64,000 nt of DNA from Pseudomonas triclosanedens (GCF_026686735.1 NZ_CP113432.1:4391001-4455000), one strand, 5' to 3'; positions 21,695-30,284 are shown, counted from the first letter of the stretch. A program made the numbers and translations. The notes: a model not told the origin generated them from the sequence alone.

Positions 21695-22051
21695 ATGACC
21701 GCTCTCAACCAAGCCCACTGCGAAGCCTGCCGCGCCGACGCCCCGCACGTCTCCGAAGAAGAGCTGGCGACACTGATCCGCCAGATTCCCGACTGGAACA
21801 TCGAGGTACGTGACGGCCACATGGAGCTGGAGCGCGTATTCCTGTTCAGGAACTTCCGCCACGCCCTGGCCTTCACCAACGCCGTGGGCGCCATCGCCGA
21901 GGAAGAAGGCCACCACCCCGACCTGCTGACCCAATGGGGCAAGGTCACCGTCACCTGGTGGAGCCATGAGTTGAAGGGCCTGCACCGCAACGACTTCATC
22001 ATGGCCGCCCGCACCGACGAACTGGCGGCAAAGGCAGAGGGACGCAAATGA
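21695..22051 (+). CDS. phhB: Pterin-4a-carbinolamine dehydratase PhhB
   Basis: 118 residues. PhhB dehydrates 4a-hydroxytetrahydropterin released by PhhA, regenerating the cofactor. The catalytic His pair is seen in [10 protein letters not shown] (H73, H74) and the third His in TWWSHELKG (H91). The protein begins [17 protein letters not shown] after an AGGAG site. It follows phhA, and its TGA overlaps the phhC ATG by four bases (ATGA), so translation of phhB and phhC is coupled. Confidence 0.97.
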   Translation: MTALNQAHCEACRADAPHVSEEELATLIRQIPDWNIEVRDGHMELERVFLFRNFRHALAFTNAVGAIAEEEGHHPDLLTQWGKVTVTWWSHELKGLHRNDFIMAARTDELAAKAEGRK

Positions 22052-23244
22052 GTCATTTCTCCAAGGTCAACCGTGTGCCGGGCGACCCGATCCTCGGCCT
22101 GCTCGACGCCTATCGCGCCGACCCGAACCCGGCGCGGCTCGACCTTGGCGTGGGCGTCTACAAGGATGCCCAGGGCCTGACACCGATCCCGCGCGCGGTG
22201 AAGCTCGCCGAGCAGCGCCTGGTGGAGAGTGAAACCACCAAGAGCTATGTCGGCGGCCACGGTGACGCACTGTTCGCCGCACGGCTGTGCGAAGTGGTGC
22301 TGGGCACCGACTCGCGGCTGCTGGCCAGCCAGCGCGCCGACGCCACCCAGACACCCGGCGGCACCGGCGCACTGCGCCTGGCGGCGGACTTCATCGCCCG
22401 CTGCCTGCCCGGCAGGAGCATCTGGCTGAGCGACCCGACCTGGCCGATCCACGAAAGCCTGTTCGCCGCCGCCGGCGTGCGCGTTTCGCACTACCCCTAC
22501 GTCGACGCCGACAACCGCCTGGACGTCGAAACCATGCTCGATGCCCTGGAGCGCGTGCCTCGTGGCGACGTAGTGCTGCTGCACGCCTGCTGCCACAACC
22601 CCACCGGCTTCGACCTGGCCTACAACGACTGGCAACGCGTGCTCGACGTGGTGCGCCGCCGCGAACTGCTGCCGCTGCTCGACTTCGCCTACCAGGGCCT
22701 GGGCGACGGCCTGGAGGAAGACGCCCGTGCCGTGCGCCTGTTCGCCGACAGCCTTTCGGAAGTGCTGATCACCAGCTCCTGCTCGAAGAACTTCGGCCTC
22801 TACCGCGACCGTGTCGGCGCGCTGATCGTATGCGCCGGCAGCGCCGCCAAGCTCACCGATGTGCGCAGCCAACTGGCACTGATGGCCCGCAACCTGTGGT
22901 CCACTCCGCCGGCCCACGGCGCCGAAGTGGTCGCCACCATCCTCGGCGACTCGGACCTCAAGACACTCTGGCTGGAAGAACTCGACGCCATGCGCGCACG
23001 CATCGCCGGGCTGCGCCTGGACCTGGTGGAGGCGCTGCGCCCCCACGGCCTGGCCGAACGCTTCGCGCACATCGCCATCCAGCGCGGCATGTTCTCCTAC
23101 ACCGGCCTCACCCCCGAACAGGTGCGCCGCCTGCGCGAAGAGCACAGTGTGTACATGGTCGGCAGCGGCCGCGCCAACGTCGCAGGGCTGGACGCCAATC
23201 GCCTGGGCGACCTGGCGGCAGCCATCGCCAGCGTCTGCCGCTGA
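22048..23244 (+). CDS. phhC: Aromatic amino acid aminotransferase PhhC
   Basis: 398 residues of the class I (AspC/TyrB-like) PLP aminotransferases. The PLP lysine is K247 in [15 protein letters not shown]. The family segments [26 protein letters not shown] and [13 protein letters not shown] provide the cofactor contacts, and the C-terminal GRANVAGL carries the substrate carboxylate arginine. It converts Tyr to 4-hydroxyphenylpyruvate (and Phe to phenylpyruvate), feeding Hpd encoded at 32567-33649. It is the last gene of phhABC and is followed by a strong terminator. Confidence 0.96.
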   Translation: MSHFSKVNRVPGDPILGLLDAYRADPNPARLDLGVGVYKDAQGLTPIPRAVKLAEQRLVESETTKSYVGGHGDALFAARLCEVVLGTDSRLLASQRADATQTPGGTGALRLAADFIARCLPGRSIWLSDPTWPIHESLFAAAGVRVSHYPYVDADNRLDVETMLDALERVPRGDVVLLHACCHNPTGFDLAYNDWQRVLDVVRRRELLPLLDFAYQGLGDGLEEDARAVRLFADSLSEVLITSSCSKNFGLYRDRVGALIVCAGSAAKLTDVRSQLALMARNLWSTPPAHGAEVVATILGDSDLKTLWLEELDAMRARIAGLRLDLVEALRPHGLAERFAHIAIQRGMFSYTGLTPEQVRRLREEHSVYMVGSGRANVAGLDANRLGDLAAAIASVCR

Positions 23245-23263
23245 CGCAGCTTTCTTCCCACTC

Positions 23264-23290
23264 GACCGGCCAGTGCGCCGGTCTTTTTTT
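23264..23290 (+). terminator. Rho-independent terminator of phhABC
   Basis: GACCGGC (23264-23270) and GCCGGTC (23277-23283) form a perfect 7-bp stem with a CAGTGC loop, followed directly by seven T. It starts 20 bases after the phhC stop. Confidence 0.92.
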
Positions 23291-23321
23291 GCCTGCGCCT
23301 GATTACTGACGAAGCTTGCAC

Positions 23322-24353
23322 TCAGTTCGCCGGCAACGATCCCGCATGCCGCTTCCAGCGCCCCGGCGACTGCCCGGTCCAGCGCTGGAATGCGCGGGAA
23401 AAACTCGCCGCCTCGGCGTAGCCAAGGCATTGCGCGACTTCGTGCAGATCCATGCGCGACTCCCGCAGCAGGCGTTCGGCTAGGCGCTGCCGGATGCCGT
23501 CGTTGAGCGCCTGCATGCTCTGCCCCTCCTCTGCCAGGCGGCGCTGCAGGGTGCGTTCCGAAAGCCCCAGGCGGCCGGCTACGGTGCTGGCGCCCAGCAG
23601 GCTGGCGGGCTCGCGCAGCAGCAGTTGCTGCACCAGGCGTGCGGTCGGGGTGGCGGCAAGGGTCAGCGATAGCTCGTTGCACAACTGCTCGCAGAGTTGT
23701 TCACCGCTGTCACGGGCGCTGATATGCGCCTGCGGCAGCGCTGCCAGCAGATCATCGGTGGCGAACAGCATGGCGTTGCGCGGTGCGGCGAAGCGCGGGA
23801 CCTGCGCGAACAGCTCGCGGAACGCCTCGACGCCATCCGGGGCCGTCGCCTTCAGTTCGATCGCCAGCGGCCGCACTGGCCGCTGCAGCAACTCCCGCGA
23901 CAATTGCAGGCAGCCGGCGATGCCACGCTCCACCACGAAGGGCCGGGCATCCTCGGGCAGCACAGTGTCGTCGTAGATCAGCCAGACGCCGCGCGGCTCC
24001 GCTTCGCTGCTCACCGGGCAGAGGGTCAGCGCCAGGCTCTGAAAGCGCCCGAACGTCTCGAACGCCTCCTGCAGCGTACGGCTGGCAAGCATGGTGAAGC
24101 CCAGATGGCCGAGAGACGTCAGGTGGTAGCGCTGGCCGGCGGCAAGGCCGAGGCCGGGGCCGCCGATGCGCTGCAGCACGTTGCGGATCACCGCCAGCTC
24201 CTGCCACGCCTGGATGCGTAGCGTGCGCGACTGCAGGTCGGCCACGGCAATGGCGCTGCCGACCAGGCACTCCTCCGGCGTCAGCCCCGCATCGCTGGCG
24301 GTTTCGAGCAGATAGCGGACCCCGGTGACCTCACGGACCTGACGCCAATCCAT
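23322..24353 (-). CDS. AraC-family regulator divergent from the TauD-like dioxygenase
   Basis: 343 residues with an N-terminal Arabinose_bd-type effector domain (about 15-210) and a C-terminal double HTH. The HTH shows VAGRLGLSERTLQRRLAEEGQ near 260 and EVAQCLGYAEAASFSRAFQRW near 310. The start MDWRQVREVTG has AGGAGCC upstream. It is divergently arranged with the dioxygenase/hydratase pair, and a two-copy direct repeat lies between the genes. It is therefore very likely their specific activator, with a catabolic substrate as inducer. The inducer cannot be told from sequence. Confidence 0.9.
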   Translation of the reverse strand: MDWRQVREVTGVRYLLETASDAGLTPEECLVGSAIAVADLQSRTLRIQAWQELAVIRNVLQRIGGPGLGLAAGQRYHLTSLGHLGFTMLASRTLQEAFETFGRFQSLALTLCPVSSEAEPRGVWLIYDDTVLPEDARPFVVERGIAGCLQLSRELLQRPVRPLAIELKATAPDGVEAFRELFAQVPRFAAPRNAMLFATDDLLAALPQAHISARDSGEQLCEQLCNELSLTLAATPTARLVQQLLLREPASLLGASTVAGRLGLSERTLQRRLAEEGQSMQALNDGIRQRLAERLLRESRMDLHEVAQCLGYAEAASFSRAFQRWTGQSPGRWKRHAGSLPAN

Positions 24354-24375
24354 CGCAGGCTCCTGGTGGAATTCG

Positions 24376-24411
24376 TTGGCGGAAAAGATCAATTTTTGGC
24401 GGAAATCATCA
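24376..24411 (+). promoter_or_regulatory. Direct-repeat operator between the AraC and dioxygenase genes
   Basis: TTGGCGGAAAAGATCA (24376-24391) and TTGGCGGAAATCATCA (24396-24411) agree at 14 of 16 positions and start exactly 20 bases apart, about two helical turns. This is the geometry expected for an AraC-family protein binding as a pair of monomers. The proximal copy ends 64 bases before the dioxygenase ATG and the distal copy lies 22 bases from the regulator ATG. Confidence 0.75.
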
Positions 24412-24475
24412 TGGAAGAAAGCGGGCGCGCTGACCATCCTTGAATGGCCAATAACACCCACAAGAGGCTTCCCCC

Positions 24476-25369
24476 ATGTTCGAGTTCTTCTATGCCTTGC
24501 CAAGCCAGAACCGCGCGGCGGACTACCGCTCCTTCAGCATCGTCCCCGCCACCGGCGCCATCGGCGCTGACGTCACCGGCGTCGATCTGACCAAGCTGGG
24601 CGAGGACGGTTTCGCCGAGCTGCGCCAGGCCCTGCTGGCGCACAAGGTGCTGTTCATCCGCGACCAGTCGCTGAGCGTGGAAGACCTCGAAGCCATCACC
24701 CTGCGCCTGGGCGAATTCGGCCGCGAGCCCTATGTCGAAGGCATGCCCGGCCATCCACATGTGGTGCGGGTGGTGAAGGAAGCCAACGAGCGCACGCCGG
24801 TGGTGTTCGGCGGCGCCTGGCACACCGACTGGTCGTTCCAGGAACGGCCGCCGGCCTTCACGCTGCTCTATGGCCATGACATTCCGCCGTTCGGCGGCGA
24901 CACCCTCTACGCCAACCTGGCGCTGGCCTACGAATGGCTGTCGCCCAAGCTGCGCGCGCAACTGGAAAGCCTCGACGCCATCCACAGCCCGGAACGTGCC
25001 TACGGCGCCGAAGCCAAGCACAACGACCTGATGGAGAACATGGCGGTGCGCTACGGCAGTCACGACGGCGAAGTGCGTTCCCACCCGCTGGTGATCCGCC
25101 ACCCGGAAACCGGCAAGAAAATCCTCTTCGTCAACCCGGCCTACACCAGCGGCATCAAGGGCATGCGCCCCGCCGAATCGCAGCCGCTGCTCGACTACCT
25201 GTTCAGCATCGCCACCCAGCCGGCCTTCACCTGCCGTATGCGCTGGACCCGTGGCACCCTGGCGATCTGGGATAACCGCAGCACCTGGCACTACCCGGTA
25301 TCGGACTACCACGGCATGCGCCGCGAGATGTTCCGCACCACGGTGGTCGGCGACGTACCGAGCCGCTGA
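24476..25369 (+). CDS. TauD/TfdA-family Fe(II)/2-oxoglutarate dioxygenase
   Basis: 297 residues of the TauD/TfdA superfamily. The facial triad is readable: H116 and D118 in GGAWHTDWSF, and the distal H272 in STWHYPVSDYHG. The 2-oxoglutarate-binding Arg lies in the following GMRREMFRTTVVG. Members hydroxylate taurine, alkyl sulfates, 2,4-D or similar carboxylates/sulfonates. The substrate is not deducible, but the partner is a 2-keto-4-pentenoate hydratase-type enzyme, which suggests carbon-skeleton degradation rather than sulfur scavenging. It is the first gene of a two-gene operon (11-base gap), divergent from an AraC gene. Confidence 0.9.
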   Translation: MFEFFYALPSQNRAADYRSFSIVPATGAIGADVTGVDLTKLGEDGFAELRQALLAHKVLFIRDQSLSVEDLEAITLRLGEFGREPYVEGMPGHPHVVRVVKEANERTPVVFGGAWHTDWSFQERPPAFTLLYGHDIPPFGGDTLYANLALAYEWLSPKLRAQLESLDAIHSPERAYGAEAKHNDLMENMAVRYGSHDGEVRSHPLVIRHPETGKKILFVNPAYTSGIKGMRPAESQPLLDYLFSIATQPAFTCRMRWTRGTLAIWDNRSTWHYPVSDYHGMRREMFRTTVVGDVPSR

Positions 25370-25380
25370 GGAACCGCGCC

Positions 25381-26163
25381 ATGAACGACGACAGATTCCA
25401 CGACGCCGCCCGCGCCCTGGCTAACGCGCGGGCCAGCCGAACGCCCATCGCCGCCCCGGCGGCCCACTATGGCCTCGTCGACCTGGACGACGCCTACCGA
25501 GTGCAAGCGCTGGGCATCGACCTGGCCCTGGCAGCCGGCCAGCGACTGGCGGGCGCCAAGGCCGGGCTGATCTCGCCGATGATGCAGGCCGCGCTGAAGG
25601 TCGGCGAAGCGGTGTATGGCCGCCTGCTCGCCGACCTGCGCTGCCCGCCCGGCGCCAGCATCGCCCGTGAGCGCCTGTTGCAGCCGCGCATCGAGGCGGA
25701 GATCGCCCTGCTGGTCGGCCGCGACCTGCCCCCCGGCGAGCCGGACCTGGCCACCCTGCGCGCCTGCCTCGACGGCGCAGTCCCGGCCATCGAGATCAAT
25801 GACACTGCGGTGGCCAACTGGCAGATCGGCCTGCTCGACTCGGTCGCCGACAACCTCTGCGCCGGCCTCTACCTCACCGGCGAACGACCACTGCCGCTGG
25901 AAGAACTGGAAGGCCGTGGGCTGGGCGTGCAACTGCAACGCAACGGCGCACCGGCCTTCCCGCCAACCCAGACGACCCTCTCGGCGATGCTCGACGTCGC
26001 CCTCTGGCTGGCCCGGCGCATGGCACGCCTTGGGGCGCCACTGAAGGCCGGCGACGTGCTGCTGTGCGGCGCGCTGGCGCCGATGTCGCACGTTGCGCCG
26101 GGTGATGAGTTCGAGCTGGAGATCGACGGGCTGGGGCGGCTCGGCTGCCGCTTCGAGCGCTGA
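25381..26163 (+). CDS. 2-keto-4-pentenoate hydratase / FAH-superfamily protein
   Basis: 260 residues, the usual length of MhpD/XylJ/HpaH-type hydratases. Family segments include LAGAKAGLISPMM (substrate pocket), RIEAEIALLVGRDLP with the metal-binding E-x-E, PAIEINDT, and AGDVLLCGALAPMSHVAPGD near the end. Such enzymes hydrate 2-hydroxypenta-2,4-dienoates from meta-cleavage pathways, or decarboxylate related 4-oxo acids. No aldolase or acetaldehyde dehydrogenase follows, so the pathway context is incomplete. It is co-transcribed with the TauD-like gene. Confidence 0.88.
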   Translation: MNDDRFHDAARALANARASRTPIAAPAAHYGLVDLDDAYRVQALGIDLALAAGQRLAGAKAGLISPMMQAALKVGEAVYGRLLADLRCPPGASIARERLLQPRIEAEIALLVGRDLPPGEPDLATLRACLDGAVPAIEINDTAVANWQIGLLDSVADNLCAGLYLTGERPLPLEELEGRGLGVQLQRNGAPAFPPTQTTLSAMLDVALWLARRMARLGAPLKAGDVLLCGALAPMSHVAPGDEFELEIDGLGRLGCRFER

Positions 26164-26321
26164 ACCGGCGACGGTGAGCCCATCAACCAAGGCCGGCGCC
26201 TCTATCCGCGCGAGATCGACATGGATGCCCCTCGCCACCGCCCCGCCGCCTGGCACGTCCCCCGCTGGAGCGACGAGCAGATCGCCCAGGCCACTCCACG
26301 AAATCGATCGGTGACGACTTG
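26164..26321 (+). other. Possible coding remnant after the hydratase gene
   Basis: Directly after the hydratase stop, the same frame stays open for about 50 codons (reading for instance RRLYPREIDMDAPRHR and WHVPRWSDEQIAQAT) with coding-like GC3, then runs into the 3' end of the convergent oxidoreductase. There is an ATG at 26221 but no convincing ribosome site or known family. It may be the tail of a decayed gene or plain spacer. Confidence 0.25.
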
Positions 26322-27554
26322 TCAGTCCGCCTGCCTCGCCGCCCAGCGCCGGTACTGCCTTGCCCGGCGCAACGTGCGCCACTGCTCCATGACCAGCGTG
26401 CGCAGCGGCGAAGCCTGTGGGTTGGGTGTGCGACGCGCGCCGATGCGGTGCAGTTGCAGCTTCACCAGCGCCATGTAGGCCAGCGCCGCAAGTGGCTTGG
26501 AGCGCCAGCGAATCGCCGGCAGCTCCGGCTGGGTCTGGCTGCCACGCTGCCAGTGCAGGACCAGTTGCGGCTCCAGCGCCAGGGCGGTGCCAATGCCGAC
26601 CATATCGAGCCCGCTGTCCAGCACCTGCTGCGCCACCGGCAGACGGCGGATTCCGCCAGTGACCATCAGCGGCATCCGCGCGGCCTCGCGCATCTGGCGG
26701 GCGAACTCAAGGAAGTACGCCTCCCGCGCCAGGGTGCGGCCATCGCGGGCGTCGCCCTGCATCGCCGGTGCCTCGTAGCTGCCGCCGGAGAGCTCCACCA
26801 GGTCGACCGCCTCGGCGTTCAGCCATTCGACCACCTGGCGCGCATCACTGGCGTCGAAGCCGCCGCGCTGGAAATCCGCCGAGTTGAGTTTCACACCCAC
26901 GCAGAAACCAGGCGATACCGCCGCTCGCACCGCACGTACCACCTCCAGCAACAGCCGCGCACGGTTCTCCAGGGAGCCGCCCCAGCGGTCCTGGCGCTTG
27001 TTGACCAGGGGCGAAAGGAACTGGCTGAGCAGGTAGCCGTGGGCCGCATGGATCTGCACGCCGCTGAAGCCGGCCTGCTCGGCCAGGGTGGCGGCGCGCA
27101 CGAAGCGGCGGATCACCTCGGCGATGTCGTCTTCGGTCATCTCGCGGGCGACGACAAACAACTTGGAGAACCTGCCCATTTCCATCGGCACCACCGACGG
27201 CGCGATGGCGTCCTGGCCGAGGTTGGTCTGCACCTGGCGGCCCGGATGGTTCAGTTGCAGCCAGAACTGTGCGCCGCCGGAACGGCCGATGCGTGCCCAT
27301 TCGCGGAAGCGCTGCAGGTGGCGCTCGTTTTCCAGCACCACGCCGCCCGGGCCGGTCATGGCGCGACCGTCGATCATCACGTTGCCGCTGAGGATCAGGC
27401 CAACGCCGCCATCGGCCCAGGCCCGGTACAGGCGGAGCAGTTCCGCCGAGGGTGCCTGGTCGGCATCGGCCATGTTCTCTTCCATGGCGGCCTTGGCGAT
27501 ACGGTTGGGGATTTCGCCGCCGTTGGGCAGGCGCAGGGGCTGGAAGGGGGACAT
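26322..27554 (-). CDS. NADH:flavin oxidoreductase / Old Yellow Enzyme family
   Basis: 410 residues with a single FMN TIM-barrel domain. Family marks: LPNGEIPNRIAKAAM-type opening (here LPNGGEIPNRIAKAAMEE), FWLQLNHPGRQV, the catalytic His region GVQIHAAHGYLLSQFLSP near 180, NKRQDRWGGSLENRARLLLE, and PLMVTGGIRRLP near 320. It lacks the extra Fe-S/FAD domains of 2,4-dienoyl-CoA reductase, so it is a stand-alone OYE-like ene-reductase. It is divergent from a MerR gene that shares its promoter region; oxidative or electrophile-responsive control is plausible. Confidence 0.92.
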   Translation of the reverse strand: MSPFQPLRLPNGGEIPNRIAKAAMEENMADADQAPSAELLRLYRAWADGGVGLILSGNVMIDGRAMTGPGGVVLENERHLQRFREWARIGRSGGAQFWLQLNHPGRQVQTNLGQDAIAPSVVPMEMGRFSKLFVVAREMTEDDIAEVIRRFVRAATLAEQAGFSGVQIHAAHGYLLSQFLSPLVNKRQDRWGGSLENRARLLLEVVRAVRAAVSPGFCVGVKLNSADFQRGGFDASDARQVVEWLNAEAVDLVELSGGSYEAPAMQGDARDGRTLAREAYFLEFARQMREAARMPLMVTGGIRRLPVAQQVLDSGLDMVGIGTALALEPQLVLHWQRGSQTQPELPAIRWRSKPLAALAYMALVKLQLHRIGARRTPNPQASPLRTLVMEQWRTLRRARQYRRWAARQAD

Positions 27555-27583
27555 GGGCTGGCTCCGTGGTTGTGGTGCCAGCG

Positions 27584-27614
27584 AGGTTAAGTTTAAAGTT
27601 CACTTTAAGGTCAA
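27584..27614 (-). promoter_or_regulatory. MerR-type promoter of the oxidoreductase gene
   Basis: On the minus strand, TTGACC (27614-27609) and TAACCT (27589-27584) act as -35 and -10 with a 19-base spacer. The spacer contains the perfect inverted repeat TTAAAGT-GA-ACTTTAA (27593-27608). An overlong spacer with a centred palindrome is the signature of MerR-activated promoters. The adjacent divergent gene encodes a MerR protein, so the circuit can be read directly from the DNA. Confidence 0.85.
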
Positions 27615-27633
27615 GCCCCTTTCGGAGCCCTCC

Positions 27634-28062
27634 ATGAAAATCGGTGAACTGGCCAGCCTCAGCGGGCTGGCGCCCTCGCGCATCCGCTTCTACGAAGCCA
27701 GCGGCCTGATCGCCCAGGTGCGGCGCGGCAGCAACGGCTACCGCGAGTATCCGGCGGAAACCCTCGACCTGCTGGAGATCATCCGCTGCGCCCAGCAGAC
27801 CGGCTTCAGCCTGGAAGAAATCCGCAACCTGCTGCCCCACTCCGATCCATCGCAGCAGCGAGGGCACGACGAACTGCTCGCCGGCCTGCGGCGCAAGGTG
27901 GCGGAAATCGAAGCGATGGAGCGCCAGTTGCGACAGAACCGCGAGCAGTTGCTGGCGGTGATCGACGGGATCGAGAACAAGCCCGCCGGCATGGACTGCC
28001 AGGCCAATGCCGAACGGATGATGGCCGGGATGCGCGAGCGCAAGGCTCGCGGGGCTCAGTAA
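27634..28062 (+). CDS. MerR-family transcriptional regulator
   Basis: 142 residues. The N-terminal winged HTH ([20 protein letters not shown], then EASGLI...SNGYREY) is followed by a dimerisation coiled coil (about 80-120) and a short C-terminus. The usual SoxR Fe-S or metal-binding Cys clusters are absent; only C at IIRCAQ and C at MDCQAN are seen. It is probably a sensor of organic compounds or redox through single cysteines. It is divergent from the OYE gene, whose promoter overlaps its operator. The 3' end overlaps convergent arfB by seven bases. Confidence 0.9.
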   Translation: MKIGELASLSGLAPSRIRFYEASGLIAQVRRGSNGYREYPAETLDLLEIIRCAQQTGFSLEEIRNLLPHSDPSQQRGHDELLAGLRRKVAEIEAMERQLRQNREQLLAVIDGIENKPAGMDCQANAERMMAGMRERKARGAQ

Positions 28063-28469
28063 TCGACCTTGCCGCGCCCGGCCTTGATCGCGCCGCGCTT
28101 GCTCTTGCCGTCGAGGCGGCGCGTTCTGGAGCCTAACGTCGGCCTGGTGGGACGGCGCTTCTTCTGCACGGCGGCAACACCACGGATCAATTCCGCCAGG
28201 CGGTTCAGCGCGTCGTCGCGGTTCTGTTCCTGGGTGCGGTACTGCTGAGCCTTGATCACCACTACGCCATCGCTGCTGATGCGCTGGTCTCTCAGCGCCA
28301 GCAGGCGCTCCTTGTAGAACTCCGGCAACGACGAGGCACGGATGTCGAAGCGCAGGTGCACGGCGCTCGACACCTTGTTGACGTTCTGCCCGCCAGCACC
28401 CTGGGCGCGAATGGCGTTCAGCTCGATCTCGGCATCGGGAATCTGCACGGTGTTGGATATCTGCAGCAT
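28056..28469 (-). CDS. arfB: Alternative ribosome-rescue factor / peptidyl-tRNA hydrolase ArfB
   Basis: 137 residues. The GGQ peptidyl-hydrolase motif is at 26-28 ([19 protein letters not shown]). The C-terminal tail is very basic ([21 protein letters not shown]), and in ArfB/YaeJ it inserts into the empty mRNA channel of stalled ribosomes. The protein hydrolyses peptidyl-tRNA on non-stop complexes. Start [12 protein letters not shown] at 28469; the frame continues upstream but the shorter form matches family length. It overlaps the MerR gene tail to tail. Confidence 0.95.
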   Translation of the reverse strand: MLQISNTVQIPDAEIELNAIRAQGAGGQNVNKVSSAVHLRFDIRASSLPEFYKERLLALRDQRISSDGVVVIKAQQYRTQEQNRDDALNRLAELIRGVAAVQKKRRPTRPTLGSRTRRLDGKSKRGAIKAGRGKVDY

Positions 28470-28578
28470 GGCCGTTGTGAAAGTCGGAAAGACCACAGCA
28501 TATCGCGCGGCAGCCGGCCTGTCGCCAAACCCCGGCGTATTGCCGGGCAGAGCGCTTTCCTGACTTTCAGATCAACTT

Positions 28579-28600
28579 TTGTATACGAATATGTGTACAA
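28579..28600 (+). promoter_or_regulatory. GntR-like palindromic operator upstream of the outer-membrane channel gene
   Basis: TTGTATAC (28579-28586) and GTGTACAA (28593-28600) form an inverted repeat matching at 7 of 8 positions around a 6-base AT-rich centre, in an otherwise GC-rich genome. It lies about 110 bases before the ATG. TTGTATAC/GTATACAA half sites are common for GntR/FadR-type repressors; no such regulator is encoded nearby. Confidence 0.5.
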
Positions 28601-28708
28601 GTTTTTCTTGCAATGTCCTCAATTCACCATTAGAACCCTCTGCTGTCACCGGCCGCAGCCCACACCGCGGTACGTCGGCCCCATAACAAAAACAAGACGA
28701 GGTGCAGC

Positions 28709-29629
28709 ATGTTCCCAACCGTGTTGGCGCCAGCGGCCATCGATGCCGCCCGCCCTCAAACACGCTCCCGCAGCCGCCTGAGCACCGGCCGCCGGATCGC
28801 CCTCGGCGCCGCGCTGATCACAGCCCCACTGGGGCTGGCGCAAGCCGACGACGACCGTTTGTTCGAGTGGACCAGCAACACGCTGGGCTTCCGCTACGGC
28901 AAGGGTTTCACCAACCCGAACAACCCCCACGACATCACCAAGCGCATCTTCAGCTTCAGCCACGCCGATGGTTACCGCTACGGCAGCAACTTCTTCCATC
29001 TCGACGTGCTGCAGTCCGACAGCGATGACCCGCGCAAGGGCACCGACCACGGCAGCAGCGAAGTCTATGGAGTGTTCCGCAGCCAACTGTTCGCCTCGCG
29101 GGTATTCGACCTGCCGCAAGGCAAAGGCCTGGTGAAGGACCACGCGCTGACCTTCGGCTTCGACGCCAGCCGCAACAACAACCTCGCCTCGGCGAAGAAG
29201 CGCGCGCTGGTGTTCGGCCCCACGGTGAAGTTCAACGGGCCCGGCGTGCTCGACCTGTCGCTGTTCTACTACCGCGAGAAGAATCACTCCGGCATCCCCA
29301 ACGTGAAGCACCCGGACCACACCTTCGACACCACCTACATGCTCAACCTGACCTGGCTGCGGCCTTTCCAGTTGGGCAACCACGGTGCGAAGTTCCAGGG
29401 TTTCCTCAACTACACCGGGGAGAAGGGCGAGGACTACAACGACAACGACACCGCGCCGGAAACGCTGATACGCACCTCGCTGATGTTCGCCACCCTGCCG
29501 GGCGCCAAGCGCCAGCCGAACCTGTGGCTAGGCGTGGGCTACGAGTACTGGCACAACAAGTTCGGCGTGGACGGCGGACGCGGTAGCCGTACCTCGACGC
29601 CGACAGTGAACGTGGAGTTCACCTTCTGA
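28709..29629 (+). CDS. Tsx/OmpK-like outer-membrane channel protein
   Basis: 306 residues with a long signal sequence (basic stretch 18-30, hydrophobic 31-45, cut near AQA/DDD at 46). A beta-rich body follows, with alternating hydrophobic strands (FEWTSNTLGFRYGKGF, GPGVLDLSLFYYREK, FQGFLNYTGEKG). The last residue is Phe (VNVEFTF), as expected for BAM-dependent outer-membrane barrels. It resembles the nucleoside-specific channel-forming Tsx/OmpK superfamily; a nucleoside or purine substrate is possible but not shown. It is a single-gene unit, preceded by a GntR-like palindrome and ending before a bidirectional terminator. An ATG nearer residue 20 is absent, so the long signal peptide is retained. 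Confidence 0.82.
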   Translation: MFPTVLAPAAIDAARPQTRSRSRLSTGRRIALGAALITAPLGLAQADDDRLFEWTSNTLGFRYGKGFTNPNNPHDITKRIFSFSHADGYRYGSNFFHLDVLQSDSDDPRKGTDHGSSEVYGVFRSQLFASRVFDLPQGKGLVKDHALTFGFDASRNNNLASAKKRALVFGPTVKFNGPGVLDLSLFYYREKNHSGIPNVKHPDHTFDTTYMLNLTWLRPFQLGNHGAKFQGFLNYTGEKGEDYNDNDTAPETLIRTSLMFATLPGAKRQPNLWLGVGYEYWHNKFGVDGGRGSRTSTPTVNVEFTF

Positions 29630-29857
29630 CGTGAGCGTCGCGCCTGCGAAAGCGTTTCCTGCCGGAGGCGAAGCCGGTCGCATGCGCACACCATCGACGC
29701 GGACATACCGCACCCGATGGGTATAGCTTCGCTCTACCCGTCCTGCGGACGTGCCCTGGCAGGTGCTGCTGTGGATGGGGCTTTGCATCTGTCCGCTCCT
29801 GCCAGGGCCTCGACGTCGCAATGGGGGCCGTTTCTGCGGGAGCGTGCATTCGCTCAT

Positions 29858-29889
29858 GAAAAAAGCCCGGCACTTGCCGGGCTTTTTTC
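29858..29889. terminator. Bidirectional rho-independent terminator
   Basis: GCCCGGC (29865-29871) pairs with GCCGGGC (29876-29882) around an ACTT loop, flanked by six A (29859-29864) and six T (29883-29888). It would end the channel gene on the plus strand and mliC on the minus strand. Confidence 0.93.
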
Positions 29890-29906
29890 ATCGTGGCGCA
29901 AAGCGT

Positions 29907-30284
29907 TCACTTTTCCTTGCAAGCCACGCCGTCTGCTGGCTCGCCACCCTTCCAGTCCTTGTACAAGGTGGCGTCCTCGCCCTTTGTCCACCACACGTAC
30001 TGGCCGGCGGCGTACTTGGCGCCGGAGGCGGAAATGACGTTGGCGAAGACCAGGCTGGAGGCATCCGTCACCGGCACCACGGCAAGGCTGTTGTCGCCCT
30101 TGTTGAGGTATTGCACGCTGATCTTGCGGCCGTCCTCGCACTTGTACGAGACGCTGCGCGAATCGAGCTTGGCGTCGCCAGGCAGGACCAGTGCATCCAC
30201 CTGCGGCGCCTTCTTTTCTTCGCCACCACAGGCGACCAGCATCACGGGCACGGCGGCAGCGAGCAGCCAAAGTGCTTTTTTCAT
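29907..30284 (-). CDS. mliC: MliC-family lysozyme-inhibitor lipoprotein
   Basis: 125 residues. A lipoprotein signal peptide (MKKALWLLAAAVPVM) ends in the lipobox LVAC with C19. The mature part has the MliC signature VSYKCEDGRKISVQYLNKGDNSL near 52-75 and a second Cys in DGVACKEK for the family disulfide. MliC proteins inhibit host C-type lysozymes from the outer-membrane inner leaflet. The start at 30284 was chosen over an upstream frame extension because it gives a proper signal peptide. It is downstream of aroP on the same strand (92 bases) and ends at a bidirectional terminator. Confidence 0.92.
   Translation of the reverse strand: MKKALWLLAAAVPVMLVACGGEEKKAPQVDALVLPGDAKLDSRSVSYKCEDGRKISVQYLNKGDNSLAVVPVTDASSLVFANVISASGAKYAAGQYVWWTKGEDATLYKDWKGGEPADGVACKEK

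Noticed and set aside
26221..26478. Possible small gene after the hydratase
   Set aside because: No ribosome site or family, and its 3' half is antisense to the oxidoreductase; noted only as a possible remnant.
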